A DNA stretch of 7,698 bases, from positions 1 to 7,698 of the forward strand of contig JAHALF010000027.1 of NCBI GenBank assembly GCA_018371275.1. The letters run 5' to 3'. Source of the DNA: Clostridiales bacterium. GTDB taxonomy: Bacteria > Bacillota > Clostridia > Lachnospirales > CAG-274. The notes beneath the pieces were generated by a model. That model was not told the origin of the DNA and searched no databases. It saw only the letters and a list, made by a program, of their open reading frames with translations. Positions 1-5,567 of the stretch are shown one piece after another. The position numbers and the translations under genes were made by a program. Every line of letters starts with the position of its first letter. Within the stretch, counting starts at the first letter, position 1.

Positions 1-99
1 TAAAAATTTATTTTTTTTATTTTATATTTTAATTGGCATTAATATTGCCTTTTCAGTACGTTTCAACGTATTTTGTTAAATAAAAAAAGCAATGAACTG
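1..99. repeat. Terminal direct repeat, left copy (circular overlap)
   Basis: Bases 1-99 are identical, base for base, to 7600-7698. An exact 99-bp overlap at both ends is what a short-read assembler leaves when it closes a circular contig, so the unit length is about 7,599 bp. A true direct terminal repeat of a linear genome is the less likely alternative. The repeat includes two short hairpins and the start of a terminator. Confidence 0.93.
35..70. repeat. Two short inverted repeats next to the terminator
   Basis: Bases 35-49 read GGCATTAATATTGCC, an imperfect hairpin with GGCA/TGCC arms. Bases 57-70 read TACGTTTCAACGTA, a perfect 6-bp stem around TC. With the terminator at 84-116 they form three consecutive hairpins in about 80 bp. 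They could be structural parts of the RNA crossing this region or a single-strand origin; the sequence alone does not say which. Confidence 0.5.
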
Positions 100-116
100 C
101 AATTCATTACTTTTTT
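84..116. terminator. Bidirectional intrinsic terminator
   Basis: The arms at 89-96 and 103-110 pair around a 6-base loop and are extended by an A-run (82-88) against a T-run (111-116). In minus-strand RNA the one imperfect position becomes a G-U wobble, so the hairpin is better in that direction. It would end the minus-strand small RNA and any read-through from the helicase operon, and also the plus-strand transcript arriving across the circle junction. Confidence 0.72.
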
Positions 117-247
117 ATTATTATATATATGGTATATGGTATATATATGGTGTTGGGCTTTGATTTAGATTTTTGTGTTTGTGTTGTTGTTTAATCTAAT
201 TCAAGGCTTTTTTCTTTTATAGAAAAATATTCCATACATATATAACT
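117..247 (-). ncRNA. Candidate small RNA with an A/C-rich hairpin loop
   Basis: A consensus promoter at 254-282 predicts a start near 247, and the terminator at 84-116 would give a transcript of roughly 160 nt. No ORF above 15 codons lies inside. A 12-bp stem with one mismatch (arms 193-204 and 160-171) closes a 21-base loop that is almost only A and C in the RNA. Downstream are three ATATGG-type repeats (plus strand 128-150). Two tiny frames exist: ATG at 239, 12 codons, and ATG at 235, 14 codons encoding MEYFSIKEKSLELD. A GGAG at 246-249 precedes both, but the predicted start falls inside that GGAG. A leader peptide is therefore possible, and an RNA that is not translated is more likely. 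Confidence 0.45.
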
Positions 248-253
248 CCTTTT

Positions 254-282
254 ATTATAATACATATAATTTATATAGTCAA
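254..282 (-). promoter_or_regulatory. Consensus sigma-70 promoter (TTGACT-17-TATAAT)
   Basis: On the minus strand the -35 TTGACT (277-282), a 17-bp spacer and the -10 TATAAT (254-259) form an almost perfect vegetative promoter. It starts just beyond the stop codon of the helicase gene (288) and points away from it, so it serves the short region to the terminator at 84-116 and no long gene. Confidence 0.7.
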
Positions 283-287
283 TGACA

Positions 288-2117
288 TTAATTCTTAAAA
301 ACGTCCATTACCTCTTTATTAACTTCTTCGCCTGTTTCTTGACTTTCAAAAATATCTTTATATATAAATCTTTTAAAAACATCATCACCTTGTCTTACAG
401 GTTTTATTTCATAACCTTTTCTCTTCATCTCTTTATAAAAAGTATTTCTTCCAACATTTTGATAACCACATTCTAATAAATACTTTTTATAAAAATTTGA
501 ATAAATCTCTTGAGGAGAATAATTTATAAATAGGTACTTATGTTCTTCAATAAATTCTATTGTATTATCATTATCTTTTTTATATTCTTCAATAGCATCT
601 TGTACAACTTTTGGGAAAATAAATTCGCCATTATTGAGAACAATACGTAATTGATCAACAGACAATGCAATTATATATTCTGTTACTTCTTTAGTTTTTA
701 AAAGTTTTAAAATATCTAAATTATTAGATTTACCTTTAAATCTTGCATTAAAAGGTACTATTACTTGTCTTCGTCCCATACCATCTGTTTTATCACTCAT
801 TTTGGGAATATCATTGCAAGATATATACATTTTGCAATACGGTATAAATTCAATAGCATTTTCATATAAGGCTCTTGCTGTTATTTTTTCTCCAGATACT
901 ATTCTTTTAAATATTCCAACAGTTTTTAAATATGTACTATCCTCATCATCAGATATATTTAACAACTTATTTCTTAAATGTATTAGCTCATTTTTATCAT
1001 TCAAATCACTTAATTGCTTATGAGAAACATTTTTCCCATTAAATTCAGGATTGTCCCCCTCTAAAATATACTCTATTAATTTAAAATATGTACTTTTTCC
1101 ATTTCCACCATTACCAGTCAAGAAAAAAGTATTTGCGATTTTATTTTCTTGATACATAGTAAACCCTATTACTTGAATTAGTAAATTAGCTAAATCATTA
1201 TCATTACAAGACAAATCTTTAAAAAATTTAAATACTTTATTTTTTATAAAATCATTTTCTAATATATCTATATTTAAATTATGTGGTATTTTATTAATAG
1301 TTACTATATTTTGCTTTTCTCCGTCTTCTAAACTTATTTTTTTAAAATCTTTACACTTTAGAAAAACAAAACAATTATTAAATAAGATATAATCATTACC
1401 ATTACAAACCTTTACTTCAGCAAATTCCTTAATATAAGTATAAATCTCATTTCGAAAATTTTGTCGGGAATTATTAAATTCTCGTAACATTATACTAGTT
1501 ACTTTGCTATCAGTTAAAGCAGGATAATATTTTTGCTCTTTATCATAAAAATGTAAATCACCATTAATCCTAACTATACCATATTTAATTATTAAATATC
1601 TTGATAAAGGCTCAAGATTATTTTCTTTTGATAAATTTATTTTTCCGTCTTTAGTTTCAAAAGAAAATCCATATCCAAAGTCTTTTTTATTATCAAAATT
1701 CTTTTCAATAAACTCATTTATATTTTTTAATAAAGCATCGGGGTTACTTATATAATAATTTAAAGTTTTTTCCTTTTTAAAAATTTTTGTACCTGCTAAA
1801 TCTATTTTTAAATAATCTTTTAATTTTTCTTTAAATATAGAGTTTAATTCTGTAAATAAATATGGTATATAATAATATTCATTTATAAAACTAATTTCAT
1901 TTATTTTAGAGATTGAATTTTCAATTAAAATATTACATATATTTTCACAATCATCTTCAGATAAAATTAAAATTCCTTTTAAACCACAAGACATTAAAGT
2001 TTCTACTAATTCTTTATCTTTTACTAAGAATACTAATCTATTTTTGTTGTCTACTGGTTTCTTTTTAATTAAATCACTTAAAATTATATCATTAAATGAT
2101 TTTTCATCCTTAATCAT
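288..2117 (-). CDS. D5/P4-type SF3 helicase, replication initiator
   Basis: This 609-residue protein is very likely the helicase that opens and unwinds the element's origin. Walker A is GNGGNGKST (335-343), a Walker B-like segment ends in ISDD (388-391), the motif C region is YISCND with sensor Asn435, and GMGRR (446-450) supplies an arginine finger. This set is typical of the C-terminal part of phage and plasmid D5/P4-family primase-helicases. Residues 535-590 look like the winged-helix DNA-binding end of that family. The first 300 residues show no clear primase catalytic motif; residues 28-80 faintly resemble a TOPRIM fold without its acidic residues, so priming activity is uncertain. The ATG at 2117 has GAAAGG 13 bp upstream. 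The gene follows the XRE gene by 21 bp and is presumably co-transcribed with it. The origin-like repeats lie just upstream of the pair. Confidence 0.88.
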   Translation of the reverse strand: MIKDEKSFNDIILSDLIKKKPVDNKNRLVFLVKDKELVETLMSCGLKGILILSEDDCENICNILIENSISKINEISFINEYYYIPYLFTELNSIFKEKLKDYLKIDLAGTKIFKKEKTLNYYISNPDALLKNINEFIEKNFDNKKDFGYGFSFETKDGKINLSKENNLEPLSRYLIIKYGIVRINGDLHFYDKEQKYYPALTDSKVTSIMLREFNNSRQNFRNEIYTYIKEFAEVKVCNGNDYILFNNCFVFLKCKDFKKISLEDGEKQNIVTINKIPHNLNIDILENDFIKNKVFKFFKDLSCNDNDLANLLIQVIGFTMYQENKIANTFFLTGNGGNGKSTYFKLIEYILEGDNPEFNGKNVSHKQLSDLNDKNELIHLRNKLLNISDDEDSTYLKTVGIFKRIVSGEKITARALYENAIEFIPYCKMYISCNDIPKMSDKTDGMGRRQVIVPFNARFKGKSNNLDILKLLKTKEVTEYIIALSVDQLRIVLNNGEFIFPKVVQDAIEEYKKDNDNTIEFIEEHKYLFINYSPQEIYSNFYKKYLLECGYQNVGRNTFYKEMKRKGYEIKPVRQGDDVFKRFIYKDIFESQETGEEVNKEVMDVFKN

Positions 2118-2138
2118 AAAATCAAATTTTCCTTTCTT

Positions 2139-2336
2139 TTATTCATTTAAAAAAATGTCTTCTGCATCAATATTTAATGCTTTTGTTATTTTTATAGCTG
2201 TATCTAAAGATACATTTTTACCACTTTTTATATTAGATAATGTTTGTATACTAATATTAGCTTTTTTTCTAAGGTCTTCAAAGTTCATAGATTTATTTAC
2301 AAGAATAATACTAATTTTATTTATATCTAATTTCAT
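2139..2336 (-). CDS. Small XRE/Cro-CI type HTH regulator
   Basis: This 65-residue protein is essentially one helix-turn-helix domain of the Cro/CI (XRE) class. Residues 19-56 (FEDLRKKANIS, then TLSNIKSGK, then ALNI) give the expected helix 2, recognition helix 3 and helices 4-5. The ATG at 2336 has AAAGGAG at 2348-2354, 11 bases away. It is the first gene of the replication operon, behind a consensus promoter and immediately upstream of the helicase gene. The likely job is autorepression that limits helicase expression and so copy number, by analogy with similar pairs in plasmids and satellites. The operator is not proven; the repeats at 2418-2468, just upstream of the -35, are candidates. 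Confidence 0.82.
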   Translation of the reverse strand: MKLDINKISIILVNKSMNFEDLRKKANISIQTLSNIKSGKNVSLDTAIKITKALNIDAEDIFLNE

Positions 2337-2381
2337 AACAATAAAACTCCTTTCAATAAGTTTAATTAAGAGTATAAATAT

Positions 2382-2410
2382 ATATTAATTTATATTATTA
2401 ATTTTGTCAA
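2382..2410 (-). promoter_or_regulatory. Promoter of the XRE-helicase operon
   Basis: The minus strand has -35 TTGACA (2405-2410), a 17-bp spacer and -10 TAATAT (2382-2387), with a predicted start near 2375 and a leader of about 40 bases. An 11-bp tandem repeat and a 14-bp inverted repeat lie just upstream of the -35 and could be regulator-binding sites. Confidence 0.7.
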
Positions 2411-2417
2411 TATATAT

Positions 2418-2468
2418 TATAGTATATTATAGAATTTTTATAGAATTTTAGTTATATAATATACTATA
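2418..2468. repeat. 14-bp inverted repeat around an 11-bp tandem repeat
   Basis: TATAGTATATTATA (2418-2431) is exactly inverted at 2455-2468. Between and overlapping them, TATAGAATTTT occurs twice in perfect tandem (2428-2438 and 2439-2449). The block lies directly upstream of the replication-operon promoter, at one edge of the origin-like region. It may be an operator or an AT-rich unwinding element. Confidence 0.6.
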
Positions 2469-2514
2469 TTGTATTATATTATTATATAAATAACAATTTT
2501 TATTTTTTAAAAAT

Positions 2515-2602
2515 GTAACGATTTTGTAACGATTTTGTAACGATTTTGTATACGGTTTTTTTAATTTTTTTTTAAAATGTAACGGTTTTGTATACGGTTT
2601 TT
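2515..2602 (+). repeat. Iteron-like array: GTAACGATTTT x3 and GTATACGG variants
   Basis: GTAACGATTTT is repeated three times head to tail (2515-2525, 2526-2536, 2537-2547) and followed at once by GTATACGGTTTTT (2548-2560). At 2579-2602 a variant pair, GTAACGGTTTT plus GTATACGGTTTTT, repeats the pattern. The 17 bases at 2579-2595 return in inverted orientation at 2905-2921 with one mismatch. An 11-bp period is one helical turn, so bound proteins would line up on one face. Confidence 0.75.
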
Positions 2603-2648
2603 AATATAAAAAATAGCTTAAATTCAATATTTTTTATTAAAATATCTA

Positions 2649-2694
2649 AAAATTTTCAAAAATTTGCATTTAAAATTTTCAAAAATTTGCATTT
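2649..2694 (+). repeat. Perfect 23-bp tandem repeat, two copies
   Basis: The copies at 2649-2671 and 2672-2694 are identical and adjacent. Each starts AAAATTTTC and ends TTTGCATTT. Unit size and tandem order fit initiator-binding iterons. Each unit also carries the TTGCATT heptamer that recurs upstream of the recombinase gene and in the junction region. Confidence 0.75.
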
Positions 2695-2749
2695 TACTTA
2701 ATTTTAACTTTTTTTTAAAAAAAAAACTTTTGAAAATTAAACTGTAAAA

Positions 2750-2912
2750 GTGTATACAATAGCTTGAACCCCTTGAAAATCAAGGGATACAAGCTATTTT
2801 TATTTTTGAAAAAAGTGTATACAATATTTTTTAGATTATTATAAAAAATGTTTTTAACCCTTGAAAATCAAGGGATACAAGCTATTTTTGTTTTTGAAAA
2901 AAGTGTATACAA
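2750..2912. repeat. Duplicated 55-bp stem-loop unit with GTGTATACAA sites
   Basis: Bases 2770-2824 and 2858-2912 are direct repeats with one difference (2802/2890). Each begins with the hairpin CCCTTGA-AAA-TCAAGGG and ends with GTGTATACAA. A third GTGTATACAA is at 2750-2759. In the first copy an outer stem TAGCTTG/CAAGCTA (2760-2766 and 2790-2796) extends the hairpin; in the second copy the left outer arm is missing. In the plus direction T-rich tracts follow, so a terminator is possible. A replication hairpin or initiator site is equally possible. Confidence 0.7.
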
Positions 2913-2926
2913 AACCGTAACAACTA

Positions 2927-3508
2927 TTACAACAAGCCATTAGCTTGACGTTTAGCACGTTCATTGTGTAAAGTTCTAACTTTAATTTTAGTCATTTTTT
3001 CAACTTCTTTGTAAGTGTGTGTTTTTAATAATTCAAAAGCGTGGTCGTATTGTTCCTTTGTGTGTTTTAAAGGTCGCCCCTCTTTATAACCGTTTTTAGT
3101 TCTAGCAATAGATTTACCAGCTTGAGTACGTTCTACAATTATATCCCTTTCAAATTCTGCAAAGGCAAATAATACATTTAACAATAACTTTCCTGTTGGG
3201 CTATCATCTAATGCTCCTCCTAAATTATTAATAATTACTTTTACCCCTTTATTAACTAAATTTTCTATTAAGCTTTTACCGTCTATCATACTTCTTGCTA
3301 TACGGTCTAACTTTGTAACTATTAAAGTATCCCCATTTTTAATTTCTTGTAATAATAAATCTAATTGTGGTCTTTTATTTGTCGTTCCTGTATAAATTTC
3401 TTCAATAATTTTTTCAGCACCTAAATTTTTTAAAATCTCTTTTTGTTCATCTAAAGAATTACCTAAACTTTGTTTGTAAGTTGAAACACGAACATAACCA
3501 TAAATCAT
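2927..3508 (-). CDS. Small serine recombinase (resolvase/invertase family)
   Basis: This 193-residue protein has the size and layout of Tn3-type resolvases and plasmid invertases. YVRVST places the nucleophile at Ser9 and its partner at Arg7. KLDRIARS supplies Asp68, Arg69 and Arg72. The long E helix is near 111-135 (FAEFERDIIVERTQAG), and residues 148-190 carry a C-terminal helix-turn-helix. No catalytic residue seems lost. On a circular element of this size the obvious role is resolving multimers at a res site, with inversion or integration as alternatives; it is not a large serine integrase. The ATG at 3508 has AAAGGAG 9 bp upstream. The gene has its own promoter and a long repeat-rich leader, and is separated from both neighbouring operons. 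Confidence 0.9.
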   Translation of the reverse strand: MIYGYVRVSTYKQSLGNSLDEQKEILKNLGAEKIIEEIYTGTTNKRPQLDLLLQEIKNGDTLIVTKLDRIARSMIDGKSLIENLVNKGVKVIINNLGGALDDSPTGKLLLNVLFAFAEFERDIIVERTQAGKSIARTKNGYKEGRPLKHTKEQYDHAFELLKTHTYKEVEKMTKIKVRTLHNERAKRQANGLL

Positions 3509-3540
3509 AAATATACACTCCTTTTTTTGTGAAAAATTTT

Positions 3541-3724
3541 ATAAAAGTATGACAAAGTGCCAAAGTTGTCCAAATGCAAAAAATAAAATATAAAAATTGG
3601 TAGGACGATAAATTCCCAGTTGTCTTTTTGCATTAAGTTTTTGCATTGTATAAATATTAGTATAGCATAGGTTGAATAAAAATGCAATAAGTCATAACTT
3701 TTTGCACTTAGCAAAGTGCACAAA
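3541..3724. promoter_or_regulatory. Repeat-rich leader of the recombinase gene, possible res site
   Basis: TTGCATT or its complement occurs at 3573-3579, 3628-3634, 3641-3647 and 3681-3687, with a TTTTTGCAC variant near 3700. Two are direct repeats 13 bp apart. GTTGTC occurs at 3565-3570 and 3619-3624, each followed by one of these motifs, and GACAA/TTGTC arms flank 3551-3570. Resolvase genes often sit beside a res site made of several imperfect inverted subsites, so this is a reasonable candidate. No exact subsite architecture could be fixed by eye. Confidence 0.4.
3659..3687 (-). promoter_or_regulatory. Promoter of the recombinase gene (extended -10)
   Basis: The minus strand has -35 TTGCAT (3682-3687), a 17-bp spacer ending TGC, and -10 TATACT (3659-3664), so it is an extended -10 promoter. 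The start would be near 3652, leaving a leader of about 144 bases. The -35 is itself one of the TTGCATT motifs, which suggests that whatever binds them regulates the gene. Confidence 0.65.
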
Positions 3725-3897
3725 AATTTATTTATTAATGTTTTTTATACTTTTTAATCGTAAATTTTAATTATTTATAATTAAAAACTATATGTTTTTC
3801 ATTAGTTTTATTGAATTTCTCGCTATTTCCCGTAATAAATAGTTTAATGTATATATGGTTGAGGCTTATTTAATGGGTTTTAGATTTATTACATAAA
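3725..3897. other. AT-rich intergenic stretch, little content seen
   Basis: No ORF, promoter or clear repeat is convincing here. One item stands out: TATATATGGTTGAGGCTT at 3850-3867 resembles TATATATGGTGTTGGGCTT at 142-160 in the small-RNA region. Confidence 0.4.
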
Positions 3898-3929
3898 AAA
3901 AGTGATTAAACTTTCATTTAATCACTTTT
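3898..3929 (-). terminator. Intrinsic terminator of the structural operon
   Basis: A perfect 13-bp stem (3898-3910 with 3917-3929) has a 6-base loop. In minus-strand RNA it is followed by a run of U from the A-tract at 3894-3901. It starts 17 bp beyond the stop codon of the Mor-like gene. T residues on both sides make it usable in the other direction too. Confidence 0.9.
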
Positions 3930-3945
3930 AATTATTTTAAAAATA

Positions 3946-4230
3946 TTATTTATTCTTGCTTATTAAACGACTAATAGTTCTCTCGCTAACTCCATATTTT
4001 AAAGCTAATTCTCTTCTATTAAATTTGCCATTAATTTGTTTATATTCTTTTAGCACTTTTCTTTTCATAGCCTCATCTAAAACGCTTTGAATTTTTGGAA
4101 TATACCAAGTTGTCCCACCTAATTCAACTGTTAATTTAATAAAGTTATCTACGCCAATCTCTTCTGCAATATATTGGTATTGCTCATTAATATCATCGAT
4201 AGTAATATCTTTTATCCAACTTTCACGCAT
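3946..4230 (-). CDS. Mor-family transcription activator
   Basis: This 94-residue protein matches the Mor/C activator family of Mu-like phages. Residues 12-36 (DDINEQYQYIAEEIGVDNFIKLTVE region) form the dimerisation part. GGTTWYIPK (38-46) is the family's signature turn before the DNA-binding domain. Residues 70-92 (FNRRELALKYGVSERTISRLI region) are the helix-turn-helix. In Mu, Mor switches on the middle promoter and its relative C switches on late genes by recruiting RNA polymerase. Here it is the last gene of the capsid operon. Its start overlaps the preceding gene by 8 bases, with GGGAG 8 bases upstream. It may amplify its own operon or act on a helper phage's promoters; both are inference. 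Confidence 0.82.
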   Translation of the reverse strand: MRESWIKDITIDDINEQYQYIAEEIGVDNFIKLTVELGGTTWYIPKIQSVLDEAMKRKVLKEYKQINGKFNRRELALKYGVSERTISRLISKNK

Positions 4231-4633
4231 CTTGAAAGCTCCCTAACATTTTTGTAAATGATAATGCACTCTCAAAGCCTTTTTTATATCCATTTTTACA
4301 CCCTTGATAGTACAATTCCTGTAAACCTATATCATCTAATGATTTTTTTAGTTCATCATTAGCTTTTTTCATAGACGCTAAATATTCTATTCTATTAATA
4401 GCATTACCTGTTAATTGTAACATTTTTTCTTCAACAAAGGCTATATGTTCAGTTATTTTATTCACAATTACATTAACGGTATCATCAAAGCTATTAATAT
4501 AATTAACTTTTTCTTCATTGCTGTATGGTAGCGTCAAATCAACTTCTTCTTCATCTCTTATTTGGTATATCACATAATTTAAAAATTTGTTTTTATTATC
4601 AAATTTGATATTGCTTTTTAAGGTATTTTTCAT
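4223..4633 (-). CDS. Unknown helical protein of the capsid operon
   Basis: I do not recognise this protein. From the ATG at 4633 it has 136 residues, mostly charged and probably helical, without a signal peptide or membrane segment. An acidic patch RDEEEVD lies near residue 26 and the C-terminus is Gly/Lys/aromatic-rich (YYQGCKNGYKKGF). A GTG at 4648 would add five residues but touches the AGGAG (4648-4652), so the ATG 14 bases downstream of it is preferred. The gene overlaps the end of the protease/scaffold gene by 35 bases and the start of the Mor-like gene by 8, so translation is probably coupled. The position next to capsid genes suggests a head-related or size-determining accessory, but no motif proves that. 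Confidence 0.65.
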   Translation of the reverse strand: MKNTLKSNIKFDNKNKFLNYVIYQIRDEEEVDLTLPYSNEEKVNYINSFDDTVNVIVNKITEHIAFVEEKMLQLTGNAINRIEYLASMKKANDELKKSLDDIGLQELYYQGCKNGYKKGFESALSFTKMLGSFQDA

Positions 4634-5105
4634 AATATTCTTTTTCACTCCTATTTGATATCTGTATATTATTTTTTATAAATTCGTCAACGTCTTCTAA
4701 ACATTTTATAGGGATATTTTTGCCGTGTTCTGTTAAATTGTCGCAATAAGTAGTACTAATAGGGCTAACATTATTAGGCTGATGTCTCATTACCGTATTA
4801 AAAGCCTCTCTATCGGCTAAAGCTAGTTTTTTAAAGCCTTCTCTTTGTGCGGGTATCATTTTGCCCTCTTCTAAAGCCGTATCTAAAATAAAATTAATGT
4901 CTTTAAGCTCAGTTTCTTCTTTAAGTTGTTTTAATTCTTGTTTAAGTGCTAAAACTTCAAGCTTATCCTTGTTAGCTGATAATTCAGTATCATCATCTTC
5001 ATCTTCCTTGTTATTGTTTTTTAACTCTGCTATTTTATTTAATACATCTTCTGTTGTTGCACTTTCATCAAGCTCTAAAAATTCTAATATTTTTTTTATA
5101 TCCAT
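4599..5105 (-). CDS. Nested in-frame scaffold protein (Mu Z-like)
   Basis: Within the protease gene, Met151 (ATG at 5105) is preceded by GGAG with an 8-base spacer, a strong ribosome binding site. The product would be 168 residues, starting MDIKKILEFLELDES, exactly the scaffold portion without the protease domain. Mu does the same: gene Z is nested in frame inside gene I and encodes the scaffold. This start is therefore probably real and gives extra scaffold relative to protease. It shares its frame and stop with the longer gene. Confidence 0.68.
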   Translation of the reverse strand: MDIKKILEFLELDESATTEDVLNKIAELKNNNKEDEDDDTELSANKDKLEVLALKQELKQLKEETELKDINFILDTALEEGKMIPAQREGFKKLALADREAFNTVMRHQPNNVSPISTTYCDNLTEHGKNIPIKCLEDVDEFIKNNIQISNRSEKEYYEKYLKKQYQI

Positions 5106-5555
5106 TTTATTATCTCCATTCGCTTTGTCGCTTAAAAATAATGGGTACATATTGTCAATAGCTGGAGTATTAGTTAGGGCAACGGAGTGAAGCCTAACAG
5201 CACGATTATTTTTTAAAAGTACAGTTGGCGATAAATATTTATATTGTTTATTCTTTATTTGTTCTTTAGCCTGTTCTGTCCATTCTGCCAAACCTATTAA
5301 GCAATTATCTTCAACAAGTAATTCCTTTATCCAGCCACTTGCAATAGCCATATCATCTGACACAGACTGATGTTCATAATCTATGACTATATCAAGCCCT
5401 CTTTTTTTGAAAGTTCTTATTATTAAATCTACGGAAGTGTCATCAACAACAAAGTTTCCTTTTGTTGTTGTGACATTTCCCAAAGGTAATATTTTTATTT
5501 TAGCTAAATTATTATTTATTTCATCTGCTAAAGTATTTGTTAATTTAATTAGCAT
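4599..5555 (-). CDS. Mu I-like prohead protease with C-terminal scaffold
   Basis: This 318-residue protein belongs to the Mu gene I type of capsid-maturation protease. Conserved blocks are IDYEHQ (58-63), ASGWI (72-76), YKYLSP (105-110) and LHSVALTNTPAI (122-133). His62 and Ser124 are the likely catalytic pair by family resemblance. Residues 150-318 are the scaffold part: an acidic stretch, a coiled-coil-like segment near 187-220, and the EGKMIPAQREGFKKLA block (230-245) typical of this family. It would scaffold assembly of the capsid protein encoded just upstream and then degrade the scaffold. The ATG at 5555 has GGAGG 8 bases upstream, overlapping the capsid stop codon. In Mu this gene precedes the capsid gene; here it follows it. 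Confidence 0.88.
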   Translation of the reverse strand: MLIKLTNTLADEINNNLAKIKILPLGNVTTTKGNFVVDDTSVDLIIRTFKKRGLDIVIDYEHQSVSDDMAIASGWIKELLVEDNCLIGLAEWTEQAKEQIKNKQYKYLSPTVLLKNNRAVRLHSVALTNTPAIDNMYPLFLSDKANGDNKMDIKKILEFLELDESATTEDVLNKIAELKNNNKEDEDDDTELSANKDKLEVLALKQELKQLKEETELKDINFILDTALEEGKMIPAQREGFKKLALADREAFNTVMRHQPNNVSPISTTYCDNLTEHGKNIPIKCLEDVDEFIKNNIQISNRSEKEYYEKYLKKQYQI

Positions 5556-5567
5556 TTATAAGTCCTC

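Larger units (their letters stand above)
2411..2926. other. Probable replication origin region (non-coding)
   Basis: This 516-bp non-coding stretch lies between the recombinase stop and the replication-operon promoter. It holds, in order: an inverted and tandem repeat (2418-2468), three tandem 11-bp units plus a related unit (2515-2602), a 23-bp perfect tandem repeat (2649-2694), and two copies of a 55-bp stem-loop unit with TGTATACA palindromes (2750-2912). It is extremely AT-rich. Direct repeats, a DNA-unwinding-type tract and a neighbouring helicase initiator match the layout of iteron or P4-type origins. The function is inferred; no known origin sequence was recognised. Confidence 0.65.

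Noticed and set aside
2044..2388. 114-codon plus-strand frame
   Set aside because: It is antisense to the start of the helicase gene, the whole XRE gene and their promoter. Its composition is typical of the reverse strand of an AT-rich gene.
2515..2912. CRISPR array
   Set aside because: Repeat units are short, tandem or palindromic, without regular unique spacers, and no cas gene is near.
2927..3508. Serine recombinase as an IS607-type transposase
   Set aside because: In IS607 enzymes a MerR-like HTH comes before the catalytic domain. Here the catalytic domain is first and the HTH is C-terminal, as in resolvases, and no TnpB gene is present.
3505..3723. 72-codon minus-strand frame upstream of the recombinase, ending on its start codon
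   Set aside because: It spans the recombinase promoter and repeat motifs, and no start in it has a ribosome binding site. A 42-codon hydrophobic version from an internal ATG is also unsupported.
4861..5190. 109-codon serine-rich plus-strand frame
   Set aside because: It is the reverse complement of the acidic, Glu/Asp/Lys-rich scaffold region; the serine runs are artefacts of that.
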